Shown here: in pieces, positions 18,640-25,433 of the stretch
Layout of the letters: each line of letters opens with the position of its first letter
Numbering within the stretch: position 1 is the stretch's first letter
Source: a virus
Virus record (IMG/VR): IMGVR_UViG_3300032224_000185
Span: 1 to 38,659 of that record
Strand: one strand, 5' to 3'
DNA length: 38,659 nt
Program-made: the position numbers and the translations under genes
Notes under the pieces: generated by a model
Told to the model about the DNA's origin: nothing
What the model saw: the letters and a program-made list of their open reading frames with translations, nothing else
Databases searched by the model: none

Positions 18640-19031
18640 TGAGACTATCAATTAAAAGATTTGAATTTGCTAAGACCTATACTGTAGGTAAACTATATGT
18701 TAATGGTACGTTTTATTGTTACACTTTAGAAGACACAGTTAGACCTAAAGGGGAAAAGATAAATGGACAAACAGCTATTCCTACTGGCACTTATTCTGTC
18801 ATTATTGATGTTTCTAATCGTTTTAAGCGCAGACTACCTCATGTATTAAACGTCCCTGGATTTGAGGGTGTGCGTATTCACACAGGAAACTCTAGTGCGG
18901 ACACTGAAGGGTGTATACTATTGGGTACTACGTGGGCAGGGAAAGATTTTATTGGTAATTCTAAGATTGCTTTTGATCCATTGTTTGATAAGATGGAATT
19001 AGAAAAGACTATAGAACTTATAATAGAATAA
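18639..19031 (+). CDS. DUF5675 protein, L,D-transpeptidase-like fold, lysis candidate
   Basis: These 130 residues show the DUF5675 pattern: CYTLEDTVRP, GEKINGQTAIPTGTYSV, then VPGFEGVRIHTGNSSADTEGCILLG. The His of RIHTGN and the Cys of TEGCILLG are spaced like the active His and Cys of YkuD-type L,D-transpeptidases, so action on peptidoglycan is plausible. It is the last gene of the rightward late block and its stop touches a terminator facing the other way. Whether it is the phage endolysin is uncertain because other murein enzymes are present. Confidence 0.7.
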   Translation: MRLSIKRFEFAKTYTVGKLYVNGTFYCYTLEDTVRPKGEKINGQTAIPTGTYSVIIDVSNRFKRRLPHVLNVPGFEGVRIHTGNSSADTEGCILLGTTWAGKDFIGNSKIAFDPLFDKMELEKTIELIIE

Positions 19032-19055
19032 AAAAAGGGGAGCATTGCACTCCCC
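19031..19055 (-). terminator. Rho-independent terminator of the leftward operon
   Basis: GGGGAG (19037-19042) and CTCCCC (19050-19055) form a six-pair stem with loop CATTGCA. The A run at 19031-19036 becomes a T run downstream of the stem on the minus strand. The minus-strand genes read toward it, so it should end the early/replication transcript. On the plus strand no T run follows, so it would stop late transcription only weakly. Confidence 0.85.
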
Positions 19056-19064
19056 CTACTACAA

Positions 19065-19211
19065 TTAGCCCTTCAGAAAGGCTAGTACTTCATCAAAGGT
19101 TGCAAAGATTGCGATTTTGTTATCTTGTTGTTTAGACAAGACATCAAGCTTTGTTGCATTCACAATGTAACCATTTGATACTTTATTTACTTGCACGCCA
19201 TCATAACTCAT
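19065..19211 (-). CDS. Small phage protein, 48 aa
   Basis: TAAGGAG lies 5 bases before the ATG. The product starts MSYDGVQVNKVSNGYIVNAT and ends DEVLAFLKG. It looks like a short beta-hairpin followed by a helix. It is the last gene before the operon terminator. The strong ribosome site and tight spacing make it a likely real gene; the function is unknown. Confidence 0.65.
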   Translation of the reverse strand: MSYDGVQVNKVSNGYIVNATKLDVLSKQQDNKIAIFATFDEVLAFLKG

Positions 19212-19220
19212 ACTATCTCC

Positions 19221-19364
19221 TTATGTTAATGTAATTACTACTCTAAATATGAGAAGTTCTAATACTAAATAAGAACCATCGTCGTCTAACTCTGGTATAT
19301 ATTTAGTATCAACTAACTCAAAACCAAGTGATACACCGCATATAGGTTTAATTGATACTTCCAT
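19221..19364 (-). CDS. Small phage protein, 47 aa
   Basis: The ATG overlaps the stop of the ribonucleotide reductase gene by one base (TAATG), so it is probably translated by coupling. The product starts MEVSIKPICGVSLGFELVDT and has an acidic centre followed by a hydrophobic C-terminus (LVLELLIFRVVITLT). It lacks a recognisable family. The position just after the reductase may be chance or functional. Confidence 0.6.
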   Translation of the reverse strand: MEVSIKPICGVSLGFELVDTKYIPELDDDGSYLVLELLIFRVVITLT

Positions 19365-21241
19365 TATGCTATCTCACAACTTCCACCAGTACACGCTAGT
19401 GTCTGGGACCCTTCGGTATTATCATCCTTTTCAATAAGATCTTCCCAGTTAATATCACTAGGCATCTTGGATGCTAATTCTTTGTACTGCTCTTCTGTAA
19501 TATCTTCATATGGTGCTTGTTGATATGTATGATTTGAATGTGGTAAGAAGCTAATACCACTAACCTCATCAAAGTATTTCCATACCCATGCCCCTACTTC
19601 AGGCCATTCATTATCTGTTACTGTAATAGTTACAGAAGGTTTGTGTTCACACCAATGACGTTGATAGATTAACCATAAGTTAAGTTGTTCTATAGCAGTC
19701 ATATCATTACGAGTTATAGCACCCTTAGGGGCTTTTATCGGAAAGCTGAACACAGCTGTCGAGTCAGGGCGAAACACTTCGTCTTCCACTGGGAAACCTT
19801 TTTCCTTGAGGAACGAGTATACAGGATCCTTTTTATCAATACGTACCCTTCGTATGTAATGAGCATTGTGTCTAGCATGAATGCCACTAGCACTATCAAC
19901 CAACTGGGATACGGTACCTGAGGGTTTAACACAAGTGATAGAAGCAGAAGGAGGTATACCAAGTTCCTTAGAAAGTTGTTTGTTTGTCTCTCTCGCAGCA
20001 TCACGTAATTCCTCTAATAATAATGGATCAGGATTGCTAGTTACTTTACAATCCATGATACCTGTTAATGACACTCCTAGTAAACGTTCTTCTTCAGTAT
20101 TCTTTTTCCATTCTTCAGATAAGAATTGAAAGTCTATGAGTGTAGACTGTATAGTACCTAAGATTGTAGCTAATTTAACTTTTCTAAGTAAGGAATCTCT
20201 GGTATCTTTTTCCCGTACAACCACTTCCGTAAGATTGCAGAACTGTTTATCACGGAGGATAATTTCTGAACATGGATTGGTTCCGTAGCTGAGAGTTGGA
20301 TCTCGTCGTCCCCATCTTGCTGCTTGATTTTGAGAAGCAACTCTATTAAATACTCCTCGTTCACCTGATTTGGACTTAACCAAACTGACCCACTCTTCCA
20401 TGAAAGTTTCACTATCGGGTTTCTCAGTATACGCAACTGAATTGTTGGCAAGACCTCTGTACGGATAATCATTATACCATGCTCCTGTTTTAGCATCACG
20501 CATTCTTTTGTCTGTTAAATTACTTAAAGAGATAAGAGCTGATCTTCTTACACCCCCAACTACAACAATCTCACCAATCATACATAAGATGTCATGTACT
20601 TCTAAGCTATTAAGTTTTCTTCCTGCAGATCCTTTGCAAGTATCCACCGTGAACTTGAACAACTTTCGCAATGGGTCAGGCCCACTAGCTCTCCCTCCAA
20701 ATGTTTTAAGTCTTGCTCCAGCTGGTCTGACTTTGCTATAGTCAACTTTAGGGATGTCTCCTTCCCACAATGAGGACAGAAGCTTTTTAAATGCTTTAGC
20801 CCACCCAAGTTTTGAGTCTCCAACTGATATGACATCATCAACCTCCTTAAAAGTACTAGGTAGTGGGGGTAACTTATCAATCTCTTGACGTTCACATGAG
20901 AACCCTACACCAGTACCATTCATTAAAATGTAAAGAGCTTCAGAGAATGCTCTCTTGTTATTAATAGCAAGATAAGAACAGTTATAAGCTGAGATATTAT
21001 CTCTGTCACATGCTTCACCTGCGGTCATTAATAGACGCATAGATGGCATAACTTCTAGGTCTATAATAGATTGTTTTAAATCATCCCATGGTATAGACTT
21101 AGCAGTAGTTTTAATCTTTAAATAAGATACAAGTCTATCAACAGTTTCTTCCCAAGACTCTCGTCTTTGTTCAGCCTCAATGTATCTAGCGTATCGAGAC
21201 TTATGTATGAACTTACTGTAGTTCGTCAGTTTCGTAGTCAT
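19364..21241 (-). CDS. nrdJ: Class II (adenosylcobalamin-dependent) ribonucleotide reductase
   Basis: These 625 residues match the monomeric B12-dependent ribonucleoside-triphosphate reductase type. Visible blocks are NCSYLAI, MNGTGVGFS, RPAGARLKTFGGRASGP, GGVRRSAL, NPCSEIILRDKQFCNLTEVV (radical Cys region), PSGTVSQLVDSASGIHARH and the C-terminal redox pair in CTGGSCEIA. The enzyme makes deoxynucleotides for phage DNA synthesis and works with or without oxygen, but needs host cobalamin. It is somewhat shorter than the Lactobacillus enzyme (about 740). The start overlaps the end of the 61-residue gene upstream. Confidence 0.92.
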   Translation of the reverse strand: MTTKLTNYSKFIHKSRYARYIEAEQRRESWEETVDRLVSYLKIKTTAKSIPWDDLKQSIIDLEVMPSMRLLMTAGEACDRDNISAYNCSYLAINNKRAFSEALYILMNGTGVGFSCERQEIDKLPPLPSTFKEVDDVISVGDSKLGWAKAFKKLLSSLWEGDIPKVDYSKVRPAGARLKTFGGRASGPDPLRKLFKFTVDTCKGSAGRKLNSLEVHDILCMIGEIVVVGGVRRSALISLSNLTDKRMRDAKTGAWYNDYPYRGLANNSVAYTEKPDSETFMEEWVSLVKSKSGERGVFNRVASQNQAARWGRRDPTLSYGTNPCSEIILRDKQFCNLTEVVVREKDTRDSLLRKVKLATILGTIQSTLIDFQFLSEEWKKNTEEERLLGVSLTGIMDCKVTSNPDPLLLEELRDAARETNKQLSKELGIPPSASITCVKPSGTVSQLVDSASGIHARHNAHYIRRVRIDKKDPVYSFLKEKGFPVEDEVFRPDSTAVFSFPIKAPKGAITRNDMTAIEQLNLWLIYQRHWCEHKPSVTITVTDNEWPEVGAWVWKYFDEVSGISFLPHSNHTYQQAPYEDITEEQYKELASKMPSDINWEDLIEKDDNTEGSQTLACTGGSCEIA

Positions 21242-21398
21242 CGTTAATTTCTTTCTGAAGTTTATCGTAGTTATCTTCTATTAGATCTGAAAACCTTTCT
21301 ACCAAATCGTAAGAAGTAATGTTTAGTAACTCTAGAAGAGTTATTTCATCCAGTCTATCCGCAAGCCGTTCTTTTAACTCTTCTAAAGTTAGTTGCAT
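21213..21398 (-). CDS. Small acidic protein upstream of the reductase
   Basis: This encodes 61 residues, starting MQLTLEELKERLADRLDEIT and ending DYETDELQ. It is highly acidic and helical. Its last 29 bases overlap the start of the reductase gene, and it begins one base after the DUF3310 stop. Short acidic proteins with this LxxEELKERLADRLDE pattern recur in marine phages. A regulatory or adaptor role is possible; none is established. Confidence 0.65.
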   Translation of the reverse strand: MQLTLEELKERLADRLDEITLLELLNITSYDLVERFSDLIEDNYDKLQKEINDDYETDELQ

Positions 21399-21399
21399 G

Positions 21400-21624
21400 T
21401 TATGATTTCAATTCTTTTAATAGTTCTACATAATGGATAACTTTGTCTAAGTCTTCCACTCCACCTTTATCACGCCAACGGCAGATGTATTTAATAATAT
21501 TACCCTCAATATAAGGTATATTATTTTTAGTAATAAACTCAACAGGTTGTATTACATACTTAGTGTAATGTGTACCTGCCACTTGTTTAGTTATAGCTTT
21601 TTTTAGTTCTGGAAATTTAGTCAT
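21400..21624 (-). CDS. DUF3310 protein (T7 gp1.7-related)
   Basis: The 74 residues show the full DUF3310 signature: QVAGTHYTKYVIQPVEFI, IEGNIIKYICRW and GVEDLDKVIHYVELL. This small domain is widespread in phages and related to the nucleotide kinase gp1.7 of T7, so a role in nucleotide metabolism fits its place beside the reductase. There is no Shine-Dalgarno site: the -10 box of a promoter lies six bases before the ATG, so the mRNA is probably leaderless. Confidence 0.85.
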   Translation of the reverse strand: MTKFPELKKAITKQVAGTHYTKYVIQPVEFITKNNIPYIEGNIIKYICRWRDKGGVEDLDKVIHYVELLKELKS

Positions 21625-21630
21625 ACTATT

Positions 21631-21659
21631 ATTATACCATCCTTTTTAAACATTTACAA
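21631..21659 (-). promoter_or_regulatory. Extended -10 promoter for DUF3310 and reductase genes
   Basis: On the minus strand, TTGTAA (21659-21654), a 17-base spacer and TATAAT (21636-21631) with an upstream TG (TGGTATAAT) form a strong sigma70-type promoter. The expected transcription start, about 7 bases downstream, coincides with the A of ATG at 21624. It should drive the DUF3310, reductase and small downstream genes. Confidence 0.75.
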
Positions 21660-22392
21660 GCTTTGTAGAACCTTTTTCTTTAAGGTTCTTATTATCCCTA
21701 AACCAATTACCACAGGCACGGCATTGATATCGTTGATATTTACCTGCTACAGTCATGTTGTAACCACGTCGTTGGAAGTTTTTAGATGCACATGTAGGGC
21801 AACATAAGTCTGTACCTTCAACTAGGTTACGATTAAGGTGATTTTTAATCCAGGGTTTAAAACGTTCATAAACCTTTTCTAGAAGGATAACATCGTTTTT
21901 GTTATACTCTTCCATTAACTTCCAAGCTTTAGGAATACCCGCCATACATTGTACCCATAGTTCATGACCACTATGTTCAGTCTTTTTACCAAGCCCTAAC
22001 GATTGTGCTACATAGTCTAGTTTGTTAGATACAAATCTAAATCTGCCTTTAGCAACAGTTAGTAAATCAATTTCTTTAAAAGGTGCAGGAGGAAACATAC
22101 CATGTAATAAAAACTCTTTATTAAGAGAAGGTATATCAAAGCGTTTACCATTGTAGTGTATAACTGCATCTGCTTCGTCAAGAAGCTTATGTATACCAGC
22201 TAACATCTTTTTGTCACCAGACTTTTTAACTGAGTCAAACATCATCTTTTTATCGCCTAGCCATTTAGCAGCATAGCACATAACATAAGATGACTCTTGC
22301 AACTGATTGATACCGATGTTTTGATCCCAGATACCCCATACATGGGCTACGTTAGGAGCCATTTCAATATCTAATAGTAATATTTTACTCAT
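21646..22392 (-). CDS. DnaQ/RNase H-fold 3'-5' exonuclease with zinc ribbon
   Basis: These 248 residues start MSKILLLDIEMAPN; Asp8 and Glu10 form the first exonuclease motif. VIHYNGKRFDIPSLNKEF gives the second Asp and YNKNDVILLEKVY the third acidic motif, as in DEDD exonucleases. Residues ~197-232 form a C-terminal zinc ribbon (CCPTCASKNFQRRG, YQCRACGNWF) like those of transposase N-termini, presumably for DNA binding. It is separate from the polymerase proofreading domain. It overlaps the HNH gene by 4 bases. Confidence 0.8.
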   Translation of the reverse strand: MSKILLLDIEMAPNVAHVWGIWDQNIGINQLQESSYVMCYAAKWLGDKKMMFDSVKKSGDKKMLAGIHKLLDEADAVIHYNGKRFDIPSLNKEFLLHGMFPPAPFKEIDLLTVAKGRFRFVSNKLDYVAQSLGLGKKTEHSGHELWVQCMAGIPKAWKLMEEYNKNDVILLEKVYERFKPWIKNHLNRNLVEGTDLCCPTCASKNFQRRGYNMTVAGKYQRYQCRACGNWFRDNKNLKEKGSTKLVNV

Positions 22393-22745
22393 TTCTTTAT
22401 CCTTTGTTTTTTCTCTTTAAGAGTTTTCTTGTCGTGGCATTCTTTACAGAGCACTTGCAAGTTATCTTTGGTACAATAAAGTCTTTCAATGAATTCATCC
22501 CAAGATGTAAACCCAATCTTAACATCAACCACTGGTTTGATATGATCCACTTGAACTTGTTTAGCAGGGTACTCGTTTTTACAAGATTTACATTTGTAGT
22601 GCATACCCATGCGTTTAGTAAGCTTATTAACTTTTTTACCAGTTTGTGCTTCTTTAAGCGTTTCGTATTTAGGAGGCCAACGTCTGTACCCTCCACGCAA
22701 CACGGACGTAATAAATCCTTTGATTCTGCCATCAGTCCACTCCAT
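22389..22745 (-). CDS. HNH endonuclease
   Basis: These 118 residues contain a complete HNH module: YKCKSCKNEYPAKQVQVDHI, then CTKDNLQVLCKECHDKKT. The paired CxxC motifs bind the structural zinc and VDHI supplies the catalytic His. The N-terminus (FITSVLRGGYRRWPPKYET) is a frequent companion segment in phage HNH proteins. It may act in packaging, recombination or homing. It is embedded with overlaps on both sides in the replication operon, so it behaves as a resident gene and not as an intron-borne one. Confidence 0.85.
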   Translation of the reverse strand: MEWTDGRIKGFITSVLRGGYRRWPPKYETLKEAQTGKKVNKLTKRMGMHYKCKSCKNEYPAKQVQVDHIKPVVDVKIGFTSWDEFIERLYCTKDNLQVLCKECHDKKTLKEKKQRIKK

Positions 22746-23071
22746 TATAATGTAGGTTCCGTTTTATAAGTATTGTCTATCTTAGGATTAATAAGAAAGA
22801 CATTAGCAGGAAATCTGCTTTTGTCACCTTTGTACCATTGTATTACAATTTCATCACCTTCGTGGGTATAACATGCTAAAAGACGTTCACCATCAACTCT
22901 AGTAGCTACCGCAGTTAAAGGGTATAAGTCTTTAAGTTCTGGCAAAGGACAAGGAATATTAGAAATAGTTACAACAACGTTTTGGTTAAACCTGTAATGT
23001 AAATATTTAAATGCCTCAGCAAGTGCAACCGTGTTTAAACATAATCCTAGAATTATTAATAACTTTTTCAT
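22745..23071 (-). CDS. Small exported protein, unknown family
   Basis: These 108 residues start with a clear signal peptide: MKKLLIILGLCLNTVALAEA, with likely cleavage near residue 18. The mature part has two Cys (NIPCPLPEL and LLACYTHEG), possibly a disulfide, and the segments YPLTAVATRVDGERLLACYT and EIVIQWYKGDKSRFPANVFL. Such proteins occur in betaproteobacterial phages and hosts; I know no function. An exported protein inside a replication operon is unusual and points to action in the periplasm, such as blocking superinfection or changing the envelope. Confidence 0.7.
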   Translation of the reverse strand: MKKLLIILGLCLNTVALAEAFKYLHYRFNQNVVVTISNIPCPLPELKDLYPLTAVATRVDGERLLACYTHEGDEIVIQWYKGDKSRFPANVFLINPKIDNTYKTEPTL

Positions 23072-23101
23072 GACGCCCCTGAATAATGATGATAGTAGTA
23101 A

Positions 23102-23305
23102 TTACGGATACTTGGCCCGTTCTTCAAGCATTGCGTCTGAGACTTTATAAGATTGTTCAGCTAATGCTTTAGGATTATCTGACCAATTAGAATCAATGAA
23201 TGCATGTAAAGCTTCCATCGCTATGTAATCTCGTAAGTTCATACCAGTCCAGATTTGTTTCTTGTTATCTTGACACGGAAAGGCAGGTGAATTTCCTGTA
23301 CTCAT
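23102..23305 (-). CDS. Small conserved phage protein, 67 aa
   Basis: The start is ATG 23305 (MSTGNSPAFPC), not the ATG five codons upstream, because AAGGAG falls between them at the right distance. The block GMNLRDYIAMEALHAFI and the C-terminal SYKVSDAMLEERAKYP match a very common small phage protein of unknown function (the pattern GMTLRDYFAxxALxG...YxxADAMLxxR). A promoter-like sequence lies just upstream at 23332-23360. Confidence 0.75.
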   Translation of the reverse strand: MSTGNSPAFPCQDNKKQIWTGMNLRDYIAMEALHAFIDSNWSDNPKALAEQSYKVSDAMLEERAKYP

Positions 23306-23331
23306 GTTACTCTCCTTCATAAATTAAAACC

Positions 23332-23360
23332 ATTAGAGCTACCCAAAGTAAGATGATCAA
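23332..23360 (-). promoter_or_regulatory. Possible promoter before the 67-aa gene
   Basis: On the minus strand TTGATC (23360-23355), 17 bases and TCTAAT (23337-23332) resemble a sigma70 promoter, 4/6 and 5/6 matches by eye. It lies in one of the few gaps in the operon, 27 bases before the ATG at 23305. AT-rich sequence gives such matches by chance, so confidence is low. Confidence 0.35.
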
Positions 23361-23551
23361 TTAATTTGACCACCTTCTTCTTTAAATAAGTCTAGTTCTT
23401 GTTGTACTACATCAGTAGCAACTTCAAAAACACCTCTACGCACCAGTTCTTTAATAGCATAATCCATTAAGAAAGCTGCTTCTTTAGCATCTACATGAAA
23501 CTCAAAGTCTAATGACCCATCTTTATTCTGCACACAGTTTGATATAAGCAT
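23357..23551 (-). CDS. Small helical phage protein, 64 aa
   Basis: The product begins MLISNCVQNKDGSLDFEFHV and continues with a helix DAKEAAFLMDYAIKELVRRG. It overlaps the end of the 5'-3' exonuclease gene by 29 bases, which supports translational coupling. Short proteins with the F(H)V(D/N)xxEAxFLMxYAIxxL pattern follow the exonuclease in related phages, as far as I recall. The function is unknown. Confidence 0.65.
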   Translation of the reverse strand: MLISNCVQNKDGSLDFEFHVDAKEAAFLMDYAIKELVRRGVFEVATDVVQQELDLFKEEGGQIN

Positions 23552-24197
23552 CTAACCAATTTTCCTTTCCTTTTTGTCTAATCCAAAGAACCTGAGCATT
23601 CATTTTAAACTCTTCATCATTACTATAAGCATCTCTAACTGTGTCAAATAGATGTTGTTCTGTTTCACATTCAGCTAAAAGTTTATCTGCTTTTTTAGTA
23701 CCAATCTTTTCTATGCCTTTAATGTTATCAGACCTATCACCCATAAGACATTGCTTATAGAAGTGTTTAAGTCCTTCAAACTCAGTAACCTCATAGAATT
23801 CATTCTTAACAAAGTTAAAATGTTTACCAGGAATCATAAGAAGATCTTTATCTATAGAACAAATAATAGTATCATCTGTTTGATTTAAGCCAAGTGCATC
23901 GTCAGCTTCCATACCATCAATAATTTCTGCATTAAATGTAGCAATAAGATATTGACGAATAGACTCTAACCAGAATGGTTTTTCTTTAGGACGGTGGGCT
24001 TTATACTCAGGGTATATACTATACCTAAAGTTATTCTTACCCGTTAAATAAAGATTATACTCAGAAGCTTCAGTACTAACTAGGATATGATCTACTAAAT
24101 CTTCTGTCCTAGCATACGCAAAGTCCTGAGCATCATCATCTTGTAGCGTACAGGCAACCCTATACGCCACTATATCAGCATCAATAAGTGCTCTCAT
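23523..24197 (-). CDS. 5'-3' exonuclease (T7 gp6-type, FEN-like)
   Basis: These 224 residues carry the metal-binding motifs of the 5'-3' exonuclease family: ALIDADIVAYR at the N-terminus, YKAHRP, DGMEADDALG, ICSIDKDLLMIPG and GDRSDNIKGIEKIGTKKA, the last being the helix-hairpin-helix. It removes RNA primers and supplies nucleotides from host DNA in T7-like phages. It begins one base inside the SSB-like gene's stop (TAATG), in the usual SSB-polymerase neighbourhood. Confidence 0.9.
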   Translation of the reverse strand: MRALIDADIVAYRVACTLQDDDAQDFAYARTEDLVDHILVSTEASEYNLYLTGKNNFRYSIYPEYKAHRPKEKPFWLESIRQYLIATFNAEIIDGMEADDALGLNQTDDTIICSIDKDLLMIPGKHFNFVKNEFYEVTEFEGLKHFYKQCLMGDRSDNIKGIEKIGTKKADKLLAECETEQHLFDTVRDAYSNDEEFKMNAQVLWIRQKGKENWLDAYIKLCAE

Positions 24198-24724
24198 TAG
24201 ACTGGGATGTCATCTTCCATGTCATCAAAGTTTACTTCTTTAGTAGGATTAAGATCCTTAGCAAAGACATAAGCTTCAAACTGTTTAGCAGTTGCAATAA
24301 CTTCGTCAACAGATTTACCTTGACCTAGCAATTCTACTGCAGTGGATAAAGAAGACTGACGAATAATATATACTTGTCGTGCAGCACGTTCTTCTTTAGT
24401 CTCATAGTTACTACCTGTTACTCTACCACCTGCTTGTGCAGCTGTTGGTTTATTTTGTGTAGCCACTGGTGCATCTCCTTCATTACCAATACCTGTCCAA
24501 TCCCAAAAGCCTTTGGCATTTTTAACAGTTGTTACATTAACAGCATCCCCTTTAGCTAAACCTTTAATGTGATTAAACACAGAAGGATTACTAAAAGACA
24601 TAAGTTTTTTATTACTTACTTGACCATTCTCAGTCTTATAAGTTACTTCAATTTCTTGATAAGATCTACCATTAGATGAAGCTTTTGTACTAGGTGTTCC
24701 AACATCAACAATATTAATTAACAT
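24197..24724 (-). CDS. Single-stranded DNA-binding protein (T7 gp2.5-like role)
   Basis: These 175 residues have an N-terminal OB-fold-like half (INIVDVGTPSTK, YQEIEVTYKTENGQV, NVTTVKNAKGFWDWTGIG), a flexible Ala/Gln linker, a helical part and a very acidic tail ending FDDMEDDIPV. That tail is the hallmark of SSB proteins, which use it to contact polymerase and helicase. It lies between the polymerase and the exonuclease. The identification rests on architecture and context rather than on a strict sequence signature. Confidence 0.75.
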   Translation of the reverse strand: MLINIVDVGTPSTKASSNGRSYQEIEVTYKTENGQVSNKKLMSFSNPSVFNHIKGLAKGDAVNVTTVKNAKGFWDWTGIGNEGDAPVATQNKPTAAQAGGRVTGSNYETKEERAARQVYIIRQSSLSTAVELLGQGKSVDEVIATAKQFEAYVFAKDLNPTKEVNFDDMEDDIPV

Positions 24725-25433
24725 TAACTATCTCCATGTTACCCCAATTAGGTCCAACTTGACATTCGACCCTCATAGGAAGATTAAATTTAACCCCAAA
24801 TAACTTTTTAAAGTTAAGAGGGACATCTGTAAAACAACCATCTACTAATTTAACTATACTATTATTATCGCATAGTTTCTCATCAAAGTCAACTATAATC
24901 GAATCGTGAACAGTATTAATTAACTTAATTCCTTCTACTTTCTTTAGTCTATTAGCTAGACTTACTCTTGCTATAGCCATTAAATCAGCACCGAGTCCTT
25001 GCACTGGATAGTTAAGGATTCGTGTGCGGGGCCATTTAGCTTTACCATATCTTATTTCTGGTTCATAATTATATACCCTCCCTGTAGGCATAGTTATCTT
25101 TCTATCTCGCATAGCTTTTTCAACAATCTCTTTATGCCATTTACCAAGACCATTATACTTTTTATAAAACTCATCAATGACGTTTTGCCAGAACGATTCT
25201 ATTTTACTGGTATCAGTAAAGTTGACATCATTAGCATAACTATAAGCACTGCCTCCATAGATGAGACGGAAAACAAATGTCTTAGCAACGAGACGACTAG
25301 GTAAACCAAACCTAATCTGATTATCCGTATGCTGATCTGTTCCATTCCATATCTCCTCAATAGCTGTTTGATCTTGAGAAAGATAAGCTGCACATACCCA
25401 TTCAAGTGCTTTAGCATCAGCTTGTAACAGCAT
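24714..25433 (-). CDS. Family A DNA polymerase, C-terminal part (palm and fingers)
   Basis: This frame carries the polymerase catalytic motifs: LLQADAKALEW (motif A Asp), RLVAKTFVFRLIYGGSAYSYA (motif B, R...K...Y) and NTVHDSIIVDF (motif C). It continues the N-terminal part at 25417-26586 but in the +1 frame. ATG 25433 has GGGAG five bases upstream, so it could be translated as a separate subunit of 239 residues; otherwise a frameshift or an assembly indel joins the two. All catalytic residues are intact, so the gene is unlikely to be dead. Confidence 0.8.
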   Translation of the reverse strand: MLLQADAKALEWVCAAYLSQDQTAIEEIWNGTDQHTDNQIRFGLPSRLVAKTFVFRLIYGGSAYSYANDVNFTDTSKIESFWQNVIDEFYKKYNGLGKWHKEIVEKAMRDRKITMPTGRVYNYEPEIRYGKAKWPRTRILNYPVQGLGADLMAIARVSLANRLKKVEGIKLINTVHDSIIVDFDEKLCDNNSIVKLVDGCFTDVPLNFKKLFGVKFNLPMRVECQVGPNWGNMEIVNVN

